Position numbers and translations under genes: made by a program. From positions 6,552,830-6,616,829 of the forward strand of contig OX123191.2 of assembly GCA_944739405.2 (NCBI GenBank): a stretch of DNA of 64,000 nt, in the 5' to 3' direction. This document shows, in pieces, positions 44,766-57,600 of this stretch. The notes beneath the pieces are model-generated. The model saw only the letters and a program-made list of their open reading frames with translations. It made no database searches and was not told the DNA's origin. This DNA comes from Euclidia mi (lineage: Eukaryota > Arthropoda > Insecta > Lepidoptera > Erebidae). Within the stretch, counting starts at the first letter, position 1. Every line of letters starts with the position of its first letter.

Positions 44766-45178
44766 CATACATACACACATACATATCGTCACGCCTTTTA
44801 TCCCCGAAGGGGTAGGCAGAGGTGTATTTCTACACCCACTTTTCGCCAGATATACTTTAGTCCCACGTAATAAGGGGCGAGCCTATTGCCGTACCGGGCA
44901 CATTTCCAGACTCCGTGCTGCTACTGAGAATTTCGTGTGGTTGACGAATGCCGTGTGGTTGACGGCATAGAATACAAGTGTCACCACCCCCTATCTTCCC
45001 GTGGGTGTCGTAAGAGGCGACTAAGGGATAACACGATGCAAATACCATATTTGCGTAGAGACGGAAAATTCGACAAACCCTATACGACTGCCTCGTTGGT
45101 CTCGCGGCATAAATTTGCGCGTGGGATCGGGAGGTCTCGGGTTCGATTCCTGGGTCGGGTAGTGTTATTGGGTTTTTA
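44766..45178 (-). mobile_element. SINE-1 with inverted 5' half (twin-priming structure)
   Basis: The whole block is flanked by the perfect 12-bp duplication TTTATAGTAAAA (44754-44765, 45179-45190). The 3' half (44766-44940) is in minus orientation, with the tail at the left. The 5' half (44937-45178) is in plus orientation, from GCCGTGTGGTTGACGG to GTGTTATTGGGTTTTT. Compared with the copy at 23099-23497, the two halves meet at one point of the element with only about four bases lost. Confidence 0.9.
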
Positions 45179-45190
45179 TTTATAGTAAAA

Positions 45191-47435
45191 GAAAAGATAT
45201 AAGGCATGTTGATATGTTTTAGTCGCACACATTATACATGTGACGCGTCTTATCAGTGTTTCGGCTAATGTTAACGGACATGCACAAAAACACTATATAA
45301 TTTTCGAGAAAATGACAATGAATAATTACTCATGGATCTTTTTGTTGAACCGATAAAATTTGTAATTATTACATCGTAACTTTCGTTGTAGTTAGAGAGG
45401 AATGTCGTTGTTACGAAATGGAAGTGATAAGTGTGATGTCTCATAAGGAAGACGTACATCGGATTGTATAATTTATATTTATTTATTAAATTTTAAACGA
45501 TACTACCTTCCCAAAATGACTAACATAAATCTGCATGGCAGTACCTGGTACTATGACTTCGAGAACTGAGCCGTGCTTGCTGTATGCTGGCGCTGCTGGT
45601 CTGTTAATATCTCTACTAGACTATCTCTACCTCAAATGGTGATTAGAAATTTGGCGGTACCTACATACCATGGAGGCCATCTATCGCACGCCGACGAAAC
45701 TACGACATCTAGAGGAGCCGACAGAACTAAAATCCTGCATCGCGCTATCAAAGTTCTCACACGCTTTTACTATTTAAACAACAACAAAGCTACTGCCATT
45801 AGACTGCACTGTATCAGGCACGGTTATCTTGGGACACACCTTATTAATAAAATATTTGCAGCTAAAAACTCGTTTTATTAAAGCTACTACCAGTAACACG
45901 AATATTGGAACTGGCTGCTAAAGTTCCAGGTATTCAGTTGTCTTTTTCAAACTTCAGACTGTCCGGAACGAGTGTCACAACCGTTCGCGTAAAACTGATA
46001 TCGAAACCGACATGTAGCGAGTCCCAAAAAGTCCACCGAATCACATATATATCAGCTACTGAATATTTGAGAAGGAAATAGTATATGGCTGTGTGTTTGT
46101 AAAACATGTTTAACGATAAAAAAATGTCCTCAAATTGTGTCCATTTTCGTAGGTAAGTTCAAGAATTATTTTTACAAGTCGCTTAACAGTCCGCTCCCAA
46201 TTCCAAGTCAAAATAGCTCAAATGGTCACAAGCGGACACAAACAACGCGGTTATGACGCTTATGAATATCAAATAATATTTTAATTAATGTTTCTGCATT
46301 TACATTTACTGCAGTATTCACAATGCAAAGGAACATAACCGAGAGAAATAAGATCCGATGCTGAAATAAAACTCATGGCCACTATTTTTTATTGTTAAAG
46401 CTAAATAATAAATATTCTTGGACAATTATTTTGGTTTTGTTTTAGCTGACATTATGACATTAACACCTTCATACAAAATAATTTAACAGGTAATTAATCG
46501 CCTAAAATTAACTTATATAGTACGATGTAAGACGTTCGAAACGTCAGAAACATAAAATAGGTATTTATACCTTAAATAAGTAAATGATTTTGTTTGATGT
46601 ATACAAATTGCGATGGTTTAAAATCTATTATTATTACACCCTCTTAATTTTCTCTGGTGAATATTCGGCTTAAATCTAACCTAAATTGGTTTCAATAGTA
46701 TTAAATATAATCATATTTCTTTCTTAATGTCCTATTTATACAAAATTCATGATCAAAGCAGATTGCGATAAAGCACAGCAGTGGCCTTGACAAATCGTTA
46801 TTATTAAAGAAAAATAACTTTGTCGAAATATATTTGAATTATCAAGTAATGAAGATTATTCATAATTTTGTAGTACAACGGTCAATTCATAAAATGCGAA
46901 GAAAATGTTACCAGCAATTTTTGTGTATTGGGTTTCATTAAGGTTCTTATTATAACCTTGTAAATGGACCTTATGTTTGAGAGAACGGCAGTTTGATACA
47001 AGTTGAATTGCCCTATTTTTTGTTGTTTTAAGGAATTTTGAAATGAGGTACTTGTTTTTATGATAAATAATTTACGAAATAGAACAATTTTGATAAAAGA
47101 TTGTAAACATCATTTCTGTCTAGTAAACCTAAGTGCTTTAAAACTGATGTTGTCTAAAACTGATGTTTATCTAAAAGATTAACATCAGTTTTAGTGATCC
47201 TTAATATTATTCCTAAATTTTATTATCTATATTTCAGACAAAGCAGTGCCTGTACTAACATACAATCAGATAATGGCATACATACACGTAAAAAACACTT
47301 ACTAACACACATTCATTTTATTGACAAATTACACCCAGATACGGATCTAACTGAATATGATAATATGATTATTCATTACACAGAGCGGCTGAAACAATAA
47401 TATTAGTTTTGATTGTGATTGAACCAAATTCATGC
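45191..47435. other. Unassigned intergenic DNA
   Basis: No supported gene. A frame at 45573-45881 ends near AATAAAATATTTGC and the block 45560-45930 is GC-richer, possibly an old LTR. Inverted words AAAACTGATGTT and AACATCAGTTTT lie at about 47138-47192. Confidence 0.35.
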
Positions 47436-47439
47436 AGTG

Positions 47440-47575
47440 TTTTGATTGAACGAATGGCTAAGTAGCTCACGCTGTCGCTCGCTTAATACTGGGCCGAAAT
47501 CGTGGGTTCGATCCCCATACGAAACAGTATTTTGGGTGAGTCACAAATGGATGATGGTTCTTTATTTATTTAGTT
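47440..47575 (+). mobile_element. SINE-4 variant
   Basis: Head GAATGGCTAAGTAGCTCACG, B box GGTTCGATCCCC, then ATACGAAACAGTATTTTGGG and a T-rich tail. Confidence 0.65.
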
Positions 47576-47644
47576 TGTTTGTAAAATCCTTCGTTGCACA
47601 GGTTTTTGCATTACCACTAAAATTAAAAAAAATAAACAAGCTAA

Positions 47645-48195
47645 CTTCTCCGGCGCCTGCCAGCTGAGCCAACGGCCTGCGAGGATCTGCCGCCGGCGGT
47701 CTGAGTGCGATGAGCAGGGCAGGGCCAGACTCTTCGGCAGAGGTGACGTCGAGGACGGTGCTTGGAAGTGTAGCGGTCTAGGTAGAGTAGCCCGGAGCCT
47801 TAAGGTAGACCTGGAATCTGAAGGAAAGCAGCATTAGGAGAGCCACAACCAATAGAGTCAGGCAGGCGGCGTCAGCCGGCCTCATCTAGCAGGTAGAGAG
47901 ATGGGCAGTACGTTAACGCAGTAAATGTAGTAACTTACCCACAGCTGGGATCCAGGATACACGTAAGACGTAGGGTCAGTAGGTACGCGTAATTATCGTA
48001 GCTAGGCAGTAGGTAGATAGAGTATCGGTGCCGGTCTCTCTGTCGGTCCCTTTGTATACCGGCCCTTCCATCAGAGTTAGAGTCGCTCCGTGACCATATT
48101 TGGTCAGGCTTCGCGAGCGCGGGCGATGGCTCTCTCTGATTGGCTGAGCGTATGGATGGTATTATGATGCAGACGCGGTAGGTACCGGACATACG
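47645..48195 (-). other. GC-rich island, candidate LTR or 5' exon
   Basis: About 550 bp, GC-rich against AT-rich flanks. On the minus strand it starts TGTAGCGTATGTCC and contains a donor-like site GTGGGTAAGT (near 47935) and an acceptor-like site TTTCCTTCAG (near 47822), so a spliced leader is possible. I found no partner LTR or clear target duplication in this window. Confidence 0.35.
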
Positions 48196-48582
48196 CTACA
48201 ATAGCAAGGAATCAACAGCTATAGTTTTTGCGCAAAACATTTTTAGGGGCAATATAAGTGAGGTTACTTTTGTTATTTGCCATAATGTTTAACAAAATCA
48301 CGTACATAAATATTAACTAGTAATAGAATTGCAGTCAATGGTCAAGCCTATACAAAGCGGTGACAGCAAACATTTTTGACGCAGATGGATTGCATACCAT
48401 CCAGCACAGTGTTGAATTATGTCTGTACTGTGAAACTGAAAATGTGCATGACCAAGCATTTATTTTCAACGATTTGATGGGCGTGTATTTACTCAATATT
48501 TCGGCAAATATTAAACAATTGTAAGCCACTACTTATATTATTATTTACTAATTATTATCAACTACAAGAAATTGATACGCAT

Positions 48583-48668
48583 ACTCGAAACAACATTTTG
48601 TAGATCACAGTGTTATCTCGTTTGGGAATCGAATTCTCGTCATTGGTTAAAGTACGCTAACCACGCAA
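48583..48668 (-). mobile_element. SINE-4 fragment
   Basis: Diverged head region with the reverse of CGATTCCCAAACGAGATAAC. Partial. Confidence 0.5.
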
Positions 48669-48924
48669 TTCAAATATTAAAATATAAAAGTCAAATTCTA
48701 AGTATTACAGTAATCAATTACTGTACGCCTTGAAACAACAGTTTTTGACATTGGCAAAGACAATGCCATGGTTATTCCACAGTCTAATAATCCATTCAGT
48801 CGTTTCACGAACGCGTCTAGACATGTCAATCGTGCGGGGTCAAGAGGTGAGACGCGGGAAGAGAGGTACCTAGTTACGTATGTCGCCTTAGTAACTAGGG
48901 ACATGTTTTTGGGGGCTAGCGCGT

Positions 48925-49131
48925 GGTTTATTTATTTTATTTATACTTTATTGTACACTTATAATACATTTGTAGAAATTTGATGAACAAGTAAGTACAA
49001 AGGGAGGCCTTATCGCTGACAGCGATCTCTACCAGGCAACCTTTGGATGGATATTATTGGTCGGAAATGAATGGTAGTTGCAAGTGTACAGTTGTAAAAA
49101 TATATTAAAGATGTATATAAATTCGTGTAAT

Positions 49132-49199
<68 letters not shown>

Positions 49200-49857
49200 A
49201 ATAAATACTTAAATATTAATATATACATACAAATAAGTATACAATATTTAAATAAATATATACATATATAATGTAGAATGAGAAAAGTTATAATGATAGA
49301 TAGTGATCCTTTACCATTGCTTTAAATCTAGTAATAGTCTGAGCCTGTCTTATGTGTAACGGTAGGGCATTCCATAAGCGGACAGCAGTAACTGAAAAGG
49401 ATTTGTCATAAAATGCTGTGAAATGAACCGGCATTTTCAGTTTCAAGTTTTGTGATGACCTTAAATAATGGTGATGCGTATCATGAAGGAACCCGAATCT
49501 TCCTTTAAGATAGGTGGGAGTAGAAGGGTTAAATAATATATAATAAAGTAAAGAGAGAATGTGAGCATTCCGGCGATGTCGTATGTTGAACCACTTGAGC
49601 AGTGCTCGAAATTGTGACACGTGATCGTATTTGCGTAATCCAAATATGAATCGTATACAAACATTTTGAAGGCGCTCAAGTTTGTCAAGCTGGTTTTCGG
49701 CGATATCTAGATAGCTGACATCTGCATAATCAATATTGAGTAAAAGAAGAGAGTTAGCAAGTGCAATTTTGGTAGCAGTTGGTAGAAAATTTCTTAGTCT
49801 TCTAAGTGAACCCGCTGAGGCAAATACCTTGAGACTCACTTCTTGGATCTGCGATCT
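48925..49857 (-). mobile_element. 5'-truncated LINE L-A copy 2
   Basis: The minus frame 49839-49288 is an uninterrupted C-terminal block close to that of copy 1 at 2673-3359: SLRRLRNFLPTATKIALANS, NQLDKLERLQNVC, RFIFGLRKYDHVSQFR, SVTAVRLWNALPLH. The 3' UTR follows to a TAAATAAA tail near 48930, with CCATCCAAAGGTTGCCTGG. No RT catalytic box is left. Confidence 0.88.
49133..49197. repeat. (AT)n microsatellite
   Basis: About 30 uninterrupted AT units inside the L-A copy 2 3' UTR. Confidence 0.95.
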
Positions 49858-50401
49858 GGTTGTTTTTTGTTTGTTACTTATTTATTTGCTTATGAATATT
49901 AATTAAGATGGAGCATACGACTTGTGCTGTGAGACATTGCAATTCTTTATGCTGCTTAAAGATTTAAATAAATAAGGATTTAAAATGTCAGCGATTTTAT
50001 CAATTTACTTATCACAAAAAAGAAAACTTCATTAATTATCATTATTTATAATTATTATTTTGAAATGCATGTATATAACCACTTAAAATAAGATCCACGT
50101 ACCTACTAATCTACAAACTTTTTACAATATCTCATGTCTGGCCAAACACAGAATAAACGACGTAAGAAAATATGCGTTGTAGCATAATATTCGATTCAAG
50201 TGTAATTTTAATTTCATGCATTAAGTACCTAGTCTAGTACCTTCGTATTAGGTAAGTACCTATCACATACTATTATGTATCTTGGTAACGGCGCGTCCTA
50301 GCTCAAAAATAACCATATTTTTCCGTACACGCCACATATGTTTTCCGTAATCTCATAGCCTGGTCACCCATCTATAAAATGACCGTGATATCTATTACTT
50401 T
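49858..50401. other. Unassigned intergenic DNA
   Basis: AT-rich. Ends with the BEL-2 target duplication ACCCT. Confidence 0.45.
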
Positions 50402-50406
50402 ACCCT

Positions 50407-50923
50407 TGGTTCGGCGTTACACCGAAACCGTAAGGTTCTAGGCGACTTGGAGCAGGAAAATGGACTGTATTAGGGCGAGTTCTGGGTCGCCTAGAAAGGA
50501 ATAAGGGAAGAGGAGATGGATACGCTAAGGGGTGATTGAGTGGGTATAGGATATTTCAAGGATGGAGGGCACCTATCTTATACAACCTTCTTCGTTTCCG
50601 TAGGGCAGTCTCCTGGTGGTTTCGTGATGCAGTTGCTTGTTTTCACTTCAATTCACCATTCGCGAGTGGGTTTTCCTTGGTGGAAGCGGTAATAAATCAC
50701 ATACAACGGTGCGGCGCGGTATGGTATCGAGACGGCGTTCTCAGCGAGAGGAATGTTCTCGACTCACTCGCGTCCACGATCGCGTCGACGAATCAGGCGA
50801 AGGCAGTGCCTCTTCCAGGGAGTGGGATAGAGCGGGACGGAAATATGGTATCGCTCGCACTAGACGTGGAACGATTGATGTTGATGCGATTAGTTATGGA
50901 TAGGAAGGTAGATGGCGCTACCA
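50407..50923 (-). repeat. 3' LTR of BEL-2
   Basis: 517 bp, paired with 63387-63903. I count about eight differences between the two, all transitions. The ends match the BEL-1 LTR ends but the middle does not. Confidence 0.93.
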
Positions 50924-51129
50924 TATCCCCCCGGCCCTAAAGGGTTGCCTTTAAAAAAAATAGAATTGAACTTAGCTATGTTGGGTGTACTACCGCATAA
51001 GCCCCTCAATAGGCTAAGACAGCGATATGACAATAAAATTAATCTAAATTAACTTTAGCGAAAACTACAAACGCAATAATAGCGAAAACTACTAACTAAA
51101 TACTTAAACTAAGAGGTAGGTCCAACTTC

Positions 51130-52255
51130 AGGCTAGATCTCACTGAGTTGGAAGCGGACGCGAGTTGATCAGTGCCTCGACTTGTGCAAGGACAGTTAAA
51201 GGCTCTTCGTAAGAGAGGATCTGTTGACCTATAACTTTAAAGAGATGCGTTTTAATTACTTTAACCATGCTTGCCCAACATCCACCGAAATGTGGTGATG
51301 CTGGTGGAATAAACTTCCAGTCAATATGATCTATGGAGAGTTCTTCCTGAAGACGAGTACGATAACCCGCGACGTGATTGAAACAAGTAGCGGGAACAAG
51401 TTCAATCAATTTACTAACGCGGTTGGCGACAAAAGTCTGCCAGCGATGAGGAGAAGAATGAATCCAAGCGAGCACTACTTTGGAGTCGGAAAATGCGTAT
51501 ATTTATTAATAGAGTAGTGGGGCAAAACTGTGCCTTAAACCTTGTGGAGCAACTGAGACAGCAGAAGGGCCGCGCACAACTCCAGTCTCGCAACCGAAAT
51601 GGTTTTAACAGGCGAGACCTTAGACTTGGCACAAACTAACTGCACCGAGTAGTTAGAACCAATGCGGACTTGCAGATATACGACTCCGCCGTAAGCACGC
51701 TCGCTGGCGTCAGCGAAACCTATCAAGTTGATGGTACATCCATCTACCAACCCAAGATGATGCGGAATAGTAACTTGATTGAGCGCGGTAAGCTCAATAC
51801 AAAACTGGCCCCAAGCGGCGACAATATGGTCAGGGGTTGTTTCATCCCACTCACACTTTGATAGCCAAAGTTCCTTTGTCAAGAGCTTGGCGTACAAAAT
51901 TGTGGGAGCCACAAAACCCATTATGTCCCATAGTCGAGCCACTGTGGACAGCATAGTGCGTTTGGTGCACTTATCATCTGGGGGTGAGACGTCAAACCGA
52001 AAACTATCACAGGATTTGTCCCAGCGTAAACCGAGAACTTTATGCGGTACAGACTTCTCAAACTCAATGTCTGGAGAAGCTTTATGAGAATCTGGTATGC
52101 GTGCGAGAACCTCCTTAGAGTTGCTTGTCCATTTGACAAGATCAAACTGGCCTCGCTTGAAAAGCTGAATAAGCTGCTGATAACACAATCGACAAAGCGA
52201 AATTGCTAGCGGAGCGGATATGACATTACAGGCAATGTCATCTATATACAAAGCG
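51130..52255 (-). pseudogene. BEL-2 pol remnant
   Basis: Starts within RT at SALYIDDIACNV; the catalytic box is YIDD where BEL-1 has YMDD. It runs through RNase H (FADASERAYGG, VARLELCAALLL), meets a stop at 51535 (CAA changed to TAA relative to BEL-1), and has a one-base loss just after it. From 51475 the frame jumps from NHVAG directly to YRTRLQEELS, skipping the integrase zinc region and both catalytic Asp. It then reads PPASPHFGGCWASM, where the catalytic Glu is replaced by Ala, and ends INSRPLPTQ by another deletion. Dead by several independent lesions. Confidence 0.9.
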
Positions 52256-52259
52256 GATG

Positions 52260-52361
52260 TGTAGTATAGTATAGTGTAGCGTAGCGTAGCATAACGTAGC
52301 ATAGCGTAGCATAGCATGGCGTAGCATAGCATAGCATAGCATAGCATAGCATAGCATAGCT
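52260..52361. repeat. (GCATA)n array at a deletion junction
   Basis: About twenty 5-base units, imperfect at the left and perfect at the right. It sits exactly where about 740 bp of RT coding is missing compared with BEL-1, next to about 45 bases of unrelated filler (52364-52410). Confidence 0.9.
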
Positions 52362-52363
52362 AA

Positions 52364-54235
52364 TTAGTGCTTTATCTTACACACAGTTTTAGCACCCACC
52401 TTAATCTCTTGAAGAGCAGAACAACAACAAGACGTAATACAATGAGAAGTATGTAACGTAGGTACGGTACCCATAATCACATACCCAAGTACCGTCTCAA
52501 TAGCGGGCGGTAAATCATATCGCTCACTACGAACTATGTTAGTTAGTAGCAAGTGCGGAAATATTGAAGCTCCGATCAAAAGATCAATGCCTGCCGGATT
52601 CGCAAACTCCGCGTCGGCTAGCGGCAATGACTCGAGATGAGTGAGTGATGCTACGTCTACATTAGCGTTCGGCAATGCGTCCGTGATACGCTCCACGATA
52701 AGCGAAGAGATGTTAAAATTAATATTCCTATCAAAACGCGAATGTATTTTAACATCTACGGAACCCCTGCAATGCCTTTCTGATCCGCCTATCCCTTTGA
52801 CGGTTGAGTTAGTATTTTTAAAGTTATTCCATATTCCGAGGCCTTTGAAGCATTCCAATGTTATTAGATTGGTCTGAGATGCGCTATCTAACAGACAACG
52901 TACCATGTGCGGCGACCCATTAACATCATAAACGATAACTTGCGCCGTCGCTAACAGTACCGTCTTAGACGCCGTACACTGCGTTTTGGCCCTGCGCGGA
53001 TCATTATAGATGCGCGAGTGCCGTCCTCGCGTGCGCGTCGCCCGCGCAATGGATGTCATACACAACGATACTTCGCCCTCAGACGCGGAAGGCGCAGCTA
53101 CCGTGGTCTGCACCTGCGGCGCGAGTGTGTCAAGATTAGCGGCTTGACTTGACAACCGGTTATTTTTATCGAGATGTAACAGTGTATGATGTTTTTGATT
53201 ACACGAGCGACATCTCGTTCTACTGGAACAATTACTCGTTTTATGTTTTATGCTTAAGCAATTAATGCAAGCTTTGTTATCTTTTACGCATTTAAAACGA
53301 GCGGTTGCATTCTGATTTTCGAAGGCGGGACACTTGTATAAGTGGTCGTGCACTATATTACTGCACAGACACTTCTGTGAATTATTACTATTAGATTCCG
53401 AACATTTTACGTAAGATTGTGGATTAGGGACCGAGTTATTATTACTATTTCGCGATTTATTCAACCTTTGTTTGTTGTTGTTAGTGTTAGACGGGCCAGG
53501 TGAACCAGTCTGCGTATTATGAAATATTCGACACTGATCTTTGATGAACGAAATAAAACTATCTAGTGTAGGTATTTTATTATTGCGTTCCGTCATCTCG
53601 AATGCGCGAATTGTATCAGTGTCAAACTTTTTTAAAGCGAGTTGAAGCAACATAAATTCGGAAAGATCTTCTAATTTTAAATTCCTAAGAGAATTAACCG
53701 CGGTAACAAAGTTGTCTATAAACAGCTGGAAATTCGAGACAGACGCGGCACCGGGCAATTTAAGATTTAAAGCTTGGTCAAAGTACGTAGACGCTAGGAC
53801 GCGCGTGTCCTGATATCTGTCAAGTAGTGACTGAAATATGACCTGATAATTCTCAGCACTGGGTGTGACACCTGCAAATACGGACTGGGCCTTCGGTGAC
53901 AGTTTACCTATTAAATAGTACAACCTGTCAGCATCTGTCAGAGAACCATTATCGTGCACTGTAGACTTAAAACTTGCATAGAATAACGGCCAATTTCGTA
54001 TATCTCCGTCAAACGACATAATCTCGATTGGCGGTAATCTCGGTTTGCGGGCAACGGGCTCTGCCGAACATTTACCCTCCAATTGCGATTGTACACGCTT
54101 AATAATACAATAAAGATCTTCGAATGAGGTATACGCCTGATAGTTCGGTTTTTCATCAGGATTGATAGAAAGTAATCTTGCGTTATAATCGTCTAACAAC
54201 TTATGAAAATCTGTTCGAATACTATCTACTGTTAT
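52364..54235 (-). pseudogene. BEL-2 gag-protease, main part
   Basis: An open frame of about 611 codons continues the gag started at 63052 beyond the BEL-env insert. It has the DUF1759-type gag core (PPIEIMSFDGDIRNWPL), Cys clusters (CSSRTRCRSCNQKHH and neighbours), and a DUF1758-type aspartic protease with LLDSASQTNLI. It ends after GYVIMGTVPTLHTSHCI in filler sequence. It keeps the Leu codon that is a stop in BEL-1, and the protease stretch that BEL-1 has lost. The N-terminal 53 codons lie on the other side of BEL-env, so the gene is split. Confidence 0.88.
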
Positions 54236-54480
54236 TGTTTCTGGATGGGGTTGAGATAAAGATAAACTAGGATAAAAGATTAAAAGATAACTGTATTTTA
54301 GTACTATAAAAAAGGTGAATTAAAACTAATAGGATGAGAATGAGTCGCGCTCGGTATGATGACAAATTGCGTACTAAATTAATATACTAGGTAATAAATG
54401 ATCGAGCGGTTCCTCGCGTTTGCGCAAGTATGCTGACTCGACTTTATACCTGACCTATTGTACGGTGATTGAACCGTACA
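54236..54480 (-). repeat. 3' LTR of BEL-env
   Basis: 245 bp, TGTACGG...AGAAACA on the minus strand. One difference from the 5' LTR, near the TGTACGG end. Confidence 0.95.
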
Positions 54481-54648
54481 TGCTCCCGGGGGAGAGATGA
54501 GGTTAGTAGATCTTAAGATAAATGGAGGTGAAAGTAATTCTAGGATGAAGACAATTTAGTTAGACATTAAATATTAAATTATTACATGTCATTGGGTTAG
54601 TATAAAATTAATATAGATTGAGCTCAAAAGGTAAAAGATTAGGATAGT
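54481..54648 (-). other. BEL-env 3' untranslated region
   Basis: Between the polyprotein stop and the 3' LTR. A short purine-rich piece (GGGAGCA) precedes the LTR; the polypurine tract is weak. Confidence 0.5.
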
Positions 54649-57600
54649 TCACAAAGAATCATAACGCAAGTCTGGCACAGAGAACACGCGAAACACTGGC
54701 GAGGAAGCTCTATCTTCCTTTTGCAAGCACTCACTAGATTGCACTACTAGTTTGGGATCACGTTTCACTGGTTTACTAAAATGCCCTTTTTCCCTAGCCT
54801 CACACACATTCACAACACGTTCCGTAACGCAGCTAGGGGTCGGCAGTGCGACCGCTGTGGTTGTTGCGGGCGCTACCGGCGGCGCCGGCTCCACGGTAGT
54901 CGCTGCGCCAGTTGCTTGTTGGGTTATGTGCCTCCACTTCCTCCAGCAATAGACTATAGCAGCCAACAGGATTCCAAATAACAGAGTGTAAGTAACAGCG
55001 TAGTGGTGGACGTCATGGTATGACAGTTTGTCGCTCAAGGGTTCGCTCTGTTTCATGATCTCAATATCTTTCTTAATAGCCTCAAATTGTTGTAAGTTTT
55101 CGGAGTTGTTAGGATCTATTTCATTTATTGATTCAGGTATAGAGATGTTGAAGATATGGTTTATGGGAGATATCTTCGGCGCATCAACTTTAAAAGCTGT
55201 TCTGATCTGGTTAGACATCCTTCTACTGGAATATACAAGGGAGCTTTCTGTCTTTATAAGACAACCTTCTCCAACGCGTAACAGACCAGCGGCCGACAGC
55301 TTCAGGGTGGTTATCTGCTCCTCACAGAAAAGTTTCATACGGCATTCATTGCAACAAAAGTAATAGTATTCGTTCTCCGAGGACAGCTCCTTCCAGTCAT
55401 TCTCACAAGGTGAAGTAACGGTTTTGCAAGTCCTTTTACCTGGAATCTTTTCACATAGGCTATGATCGTCTTGCATAGAATGGATAGGTTTTCTAATGTG
55501 GCACATTATCATATCTGGGTTCGGTCTCAGACATGACTGCAGTTCCGTTTCCGAGATGGTAACATACGAATCCTTTCTAACGTTGATTGCAGCGAACCTT
55601 GAGATAGTCTCAACGTGTATCATTTTGTCGTTCGAGATGCGTGGGATCGAGATAAGATTGAAGATTTCGTAAAGGTCTCGTTCAATCAGAGGTATTCTTA
55701 TTTCTATTATCAGGTATTTTTTAGCATAGTTGGCTCGCACTTTCAGTAAGCTGTACAGGTCGATTAAACGAAAGTTGTCGACAGGAACAGCCAGATCTTG
55801 GGGTATTTGAGCAGATATTGTGCTTAATTCGGATCGCAACTGCTTTGGGGATAACAAATGAAAGTCCAATTTGCCATTGTAAATATCTGTCACAGTATCC
55901 AGGATCGAATCTTGTATTCTCCGAAGACTATACAGCAAGTTGGTAGCAGTAAATGCCGAGGTTAAAAAATCTGTAGTGATTGATATATTTTGTACCTTTT
56001 GGGTGAGGTCAATGGTCGATTGTTCGAGGTTCAAAATCCTTTGATTTATCAGTTTATGCTGCTTGCTAATAGTGTTTTCCATCCTTTTTATGAGATTTAA
56101 TTCCGCTTCCACAACCGAGGTTTGGTTTTTCCACAGGTTAAACAAATGGTTTTCATTTTGTTTTAGGAGATCGATGTCCTTCTCATATTTCTCGGCAAAT
56201 CGCTGATCAAGCACTCCAAACAAACTATTAGCAACATAGCCTACACCGTCAATCAGGCCGCGCCGCTGCCGCCTCTCTCCAATTACAAATGAGTCATTCA
56301 TAGTAACAATATTATTATATCGTTTTAATTCGTCGAACTCGTGCCCGAGTTGTAACATAATACTGTCGCAAGGTGTTTGTGATCTGATAGCGGCGCATAT
56401 TGTTTCAAGATAATTTATATACTTTGCAAGTGCCGATATGCCTTCTTTATAGGGATAAGTGTCATAATAAACAATTAAGCGCCAATCGTCTCTAATAAGA
56501 TGCATGTTGGATATTTTGTCAAAATATACGCTATTGTTTTTTAGCGGGGTGAAGTTGTAGGATGTTTCGGCAGGTGCAAGTATTGACAGAAAGAAGAGGG
56601 TCAGGGATAAGACAACAGCTGACAAAGACATGCTGTTAGCTTTTTTACTTTTAGGCACCTTGTCATCCATTTTCTTACTATCAGGTTTTTCATCATTTTT
56701 CTTGGTTGGCAAAAGAGATAGCTTGACAACTGGACGTTTCAGGATACCATTCTTGGTTTTAAGCGTAACGACTCTCACACGCCCGTCGCTGCCAGGATGA
56801 AGCTCTATTACGCGACCCATGGCCCATTTTCCTGGTGGGAGGTTTTCATCCTTTATGACAACTATGTCGTCGGGATCGAGATCCTTTTGAGGTTGTTTCC
56901 ACTTCGCTCTTATGGATAGTTGGGAGAGATATTCATTCTTCCACTTTGCCCAAATATCTTGGTAGATTTTCTGGGTTAAATGCCAACGAGTTCTGAGGTC
57001 ACGTTCGGTTTCGAAGATCGTCAAGTTGGGCCCGCTTGCTAAAAAGTGAGCCGGGGTCAAAAAGTCAATGTCTTCGGGATCTTCTGTCAACGGACAGAGT
57101 GGCCTGGAGTTCAAACAAGCTTCTAGTTGGGATAGCAAGGTGCTGTATTCTTCGTAGGTGAGCTTTTGCTCACCAACGACACGTTTCAGATGATGTTTTA
57201 AGCTTTTCACAGCAGCTTCCCAAAGACCGCCAGCCGACGGCCACGAGGGTGAATTGAAATGCCATTCTATATTCATTTCAGAGGTCGTGTAGACAATTTC
57301 CGGGGTCGATAGAATTTCTGATATTTCAGCGAATTCTTGTGTTAGAATCTTGTTGGCGCCTACGAAGTTAGTTCCCTGGTCGCTGTAGATGTGTCCAGGA
57401 ACTCCTCTTCTTGCTGCCATTCTTCTAAGTGCGGCAATGAAAGCAGACGCTGAAAGGTCTGAAACAAGTTCTAAATGTAGGGCTTTGGTGACCATACAGA
57501 CAAAAACTGCAACGTAGCCCTTGGTCGTTTTGACGCCACGTCCTTTATTTGTCTTAACTAATACGAAACCGGTATAGTCTATCCCGGTGTGGTAGAAGGG

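Noticed and set aside
49010..49228. Frame with a long Tyr-Ile run
   Set aside because: Translation of the (AT)n microsatellite.
51535..52347. N-terminal LCYAM repeats of a pol-like frame
   Set aside because: These residues come from the (GCATA)n array; only the part from SALYIDD onward is pol.
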